64,000 nucleotides of DNA. It comes from Vibrio sp. SCSIO 43135. Lineage in GTDB: Bacteria; Pseudomonadota; Gammaproteobacteria; Enterobacterales; Vibrionaceae. A model generated the notes under the pieces. The model saw nothing but the letters and a program-made list of their open reading frames with translations, did not search any database and had not been told where the DNA came from. Position 1 is the first letter of the stretch. Every line of letters begins with the position of its first letter. This document shows, one piece after another, positions 63,342 through 64,000 of this stretch. Position numbers and translations under genes: made by a program. The DNA lies in contig NZ_CP071859.1 of the NCBI RefSeq assembly GCF_023716665.1, positions 1,302,001-1,366,000 of the forward strand, written 5' to 3'.

Positions 63342-64000
63342 TTCAGTCATTTGCTCGTATGAAAGCCATCATGATAAAGGAAATTCGCCAGCTCTCCCGT
63401 GACAGGATCACGTTTGGCATGGTGGTGATGATTCCTCTGATTCAGTTGCTCCTATTTGGCTTTGCCATCAATACCGACGTACGTGACATCCCTATCGGGG
63501 TAGTAGACCAAAGCCAAAGTACCGCAGGGCGAGTGATTACTGAGTCGGTTAAGGTTACGCAGGTTGTAGATGTAAAAGCCACGTACTCGACCGCTGAAGA
63601 AGCAGAAGTCGCGATTCAAAATGGTGAGGTTCGCGCCGCCTTAATTCTGCCTTCCGATCTCACACAACGTATGACGCAAGGTCGAGTATTAGGGCAGTGG
63701 ATAGTGGATGGTTCAGATACCATGATCAGCTCTTCGATCTTGGCGTTGCAGAATATGCCGTTGACGGATTTCGATTTTGATATCCGTCCGGCACAAGCTA
63801 AGACGTTTGAAGTCGCACTATTTTATAACCCAAGTCGCCGCTCAGCTGTAAATATCGTACCGGGTTTGCTTGGGGTTATTCTTACTATGACAATGATTCT
63901 GTTTACCAGCGCGGCAATTGTACGTGAGAGAGAACGTGGCAATTTAGAGCTGCTGATTACTACGCCGATTCACTCGTTTGAGTTAATGGTGGCGAAGATA
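63338..64000 (+). CDS. ABC-2 type permease, 3'-truncated by the window
   Basis: It starts at ATG 63338 (MIQSFARMKAIMIKEIRQLS), with GGGAGGGACGCC upstream, and 221 codons run to the last base. The first transmembrane helix is FGMVVMIPLIQLLLFGFAI. A large periplasmic loop follows (IPIGVVDQSQS...), then a second hydrophobic stretch near IVPGLLGVILTMTMILFTSAAI and the motif ERERGNLELLITTPI, typical of YbhS/YhhJ/DrrB-like permeases. A second permease gene probably follows outside the window. Confidence 0.92.
   Translation, partial: MIQSFARMKAIMIKEIRQLSRDRITFGMVVMIPLIQLLLFGFAINTDVRDIPIGVVDQSQSTAGRVITESVKVTQVVDVKATYSTAEEAEVAIQNGEVRAALILPSDLTQRMTQGRVLGQWIVDGSDTMISSSILALQNMPLTDFDFDIRPAQAKTFEVALFYNPSRRSAVNIVPGLLGVILTMTMILFTSAAIVRERERGNLELLITTPIHSFELMVAKI

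Overview
The window looks like a piece of a Vibrio chromosome. The clearest genus-level signals are a thermolabile-hemolysin/lecithinase gene of the tlh type, a VarA/UvrY-uvrC-pgsA-tRNA block, a GlyGly-CTERM trypsin-like protease of the Ves type, a hutCIGUH histidine-utilisation cluster, and short-spaced genes with standard gammaproteobacterial ribosome sites. I cannot name the species from sequence alone. Both ends cut genes: a secreted protease has lost its 5' part at base 1, and an ABC-2 permease runs off the end at base 64000.

Layout. 1-2042: protease end and a DUF3581 hotdog-like protein. 2175-8680: complete histidine degradation, transcribed leftward as hutC, hutI, hutG, hutU, hutH, with two HutC-type palindromes. 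8819-13387: small housekeeping genes (YqfB amidohydrolase, EfpL, YciU), an odd nucleotidyltransferase and DNA polymerase II. 13762-17573: varA/uvrY, uvrC, pgsA and a Cys-Gly-Leu-Gly tRNA operon with a visible sigma-70 promoter. 17610-23506: a DUF1501/DUF1800 secreted pair, a YdjC-type deacetylase, a PQQ-type sugar dehydrogenase and a short zinc-ribbon-like gene of 58 codons. 23777-29224: two divergent Hsp70 proteins plus a membrane DUF2760 protein. 29568-35344: exonuclease, TerB-like protein, PhoD-type phosphatase, outer-membrane proteins and another 58-codon ORF. 35729-45343: HrpA helicase, outer-membrane and unknown proteins, a lipoprotein with an internal duplication, UspA, and a small NifW-like protein. 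45505-59700: a type I secretion locus (two ABC half-transporters, an HlyD adaptor) converging on a 9.2-kb gene for a 3069-residue VCBS/cadherin-like protein. 60006-61274: tlh. 61462-64000: a YbhGFS-type ABC exporter.

How the parts work together. The hut genes form a self-contained catabolic pathway with its own GntR-family repressor. The uvrY-uvrC junction is translationally tight (TTG start for uvrY, GTG start of uvrC overlapping the uvrY stop by one base). The type I locus is the most unusual part. Both ABC proteins lack the catalytic glutamate after Walker B, one has also lost Walker A, and the presumed cargo has no RTX calcium repeats that I can see and no recognisable LapA-type retention module. 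The cargo has five nearly identical 303-bp repeats and a His/Asp-rich tail. The two-Hsp70/DUF2760 module, with a terminator-like hairpin between the two chaperone genes, is the second locus that deserves attention.
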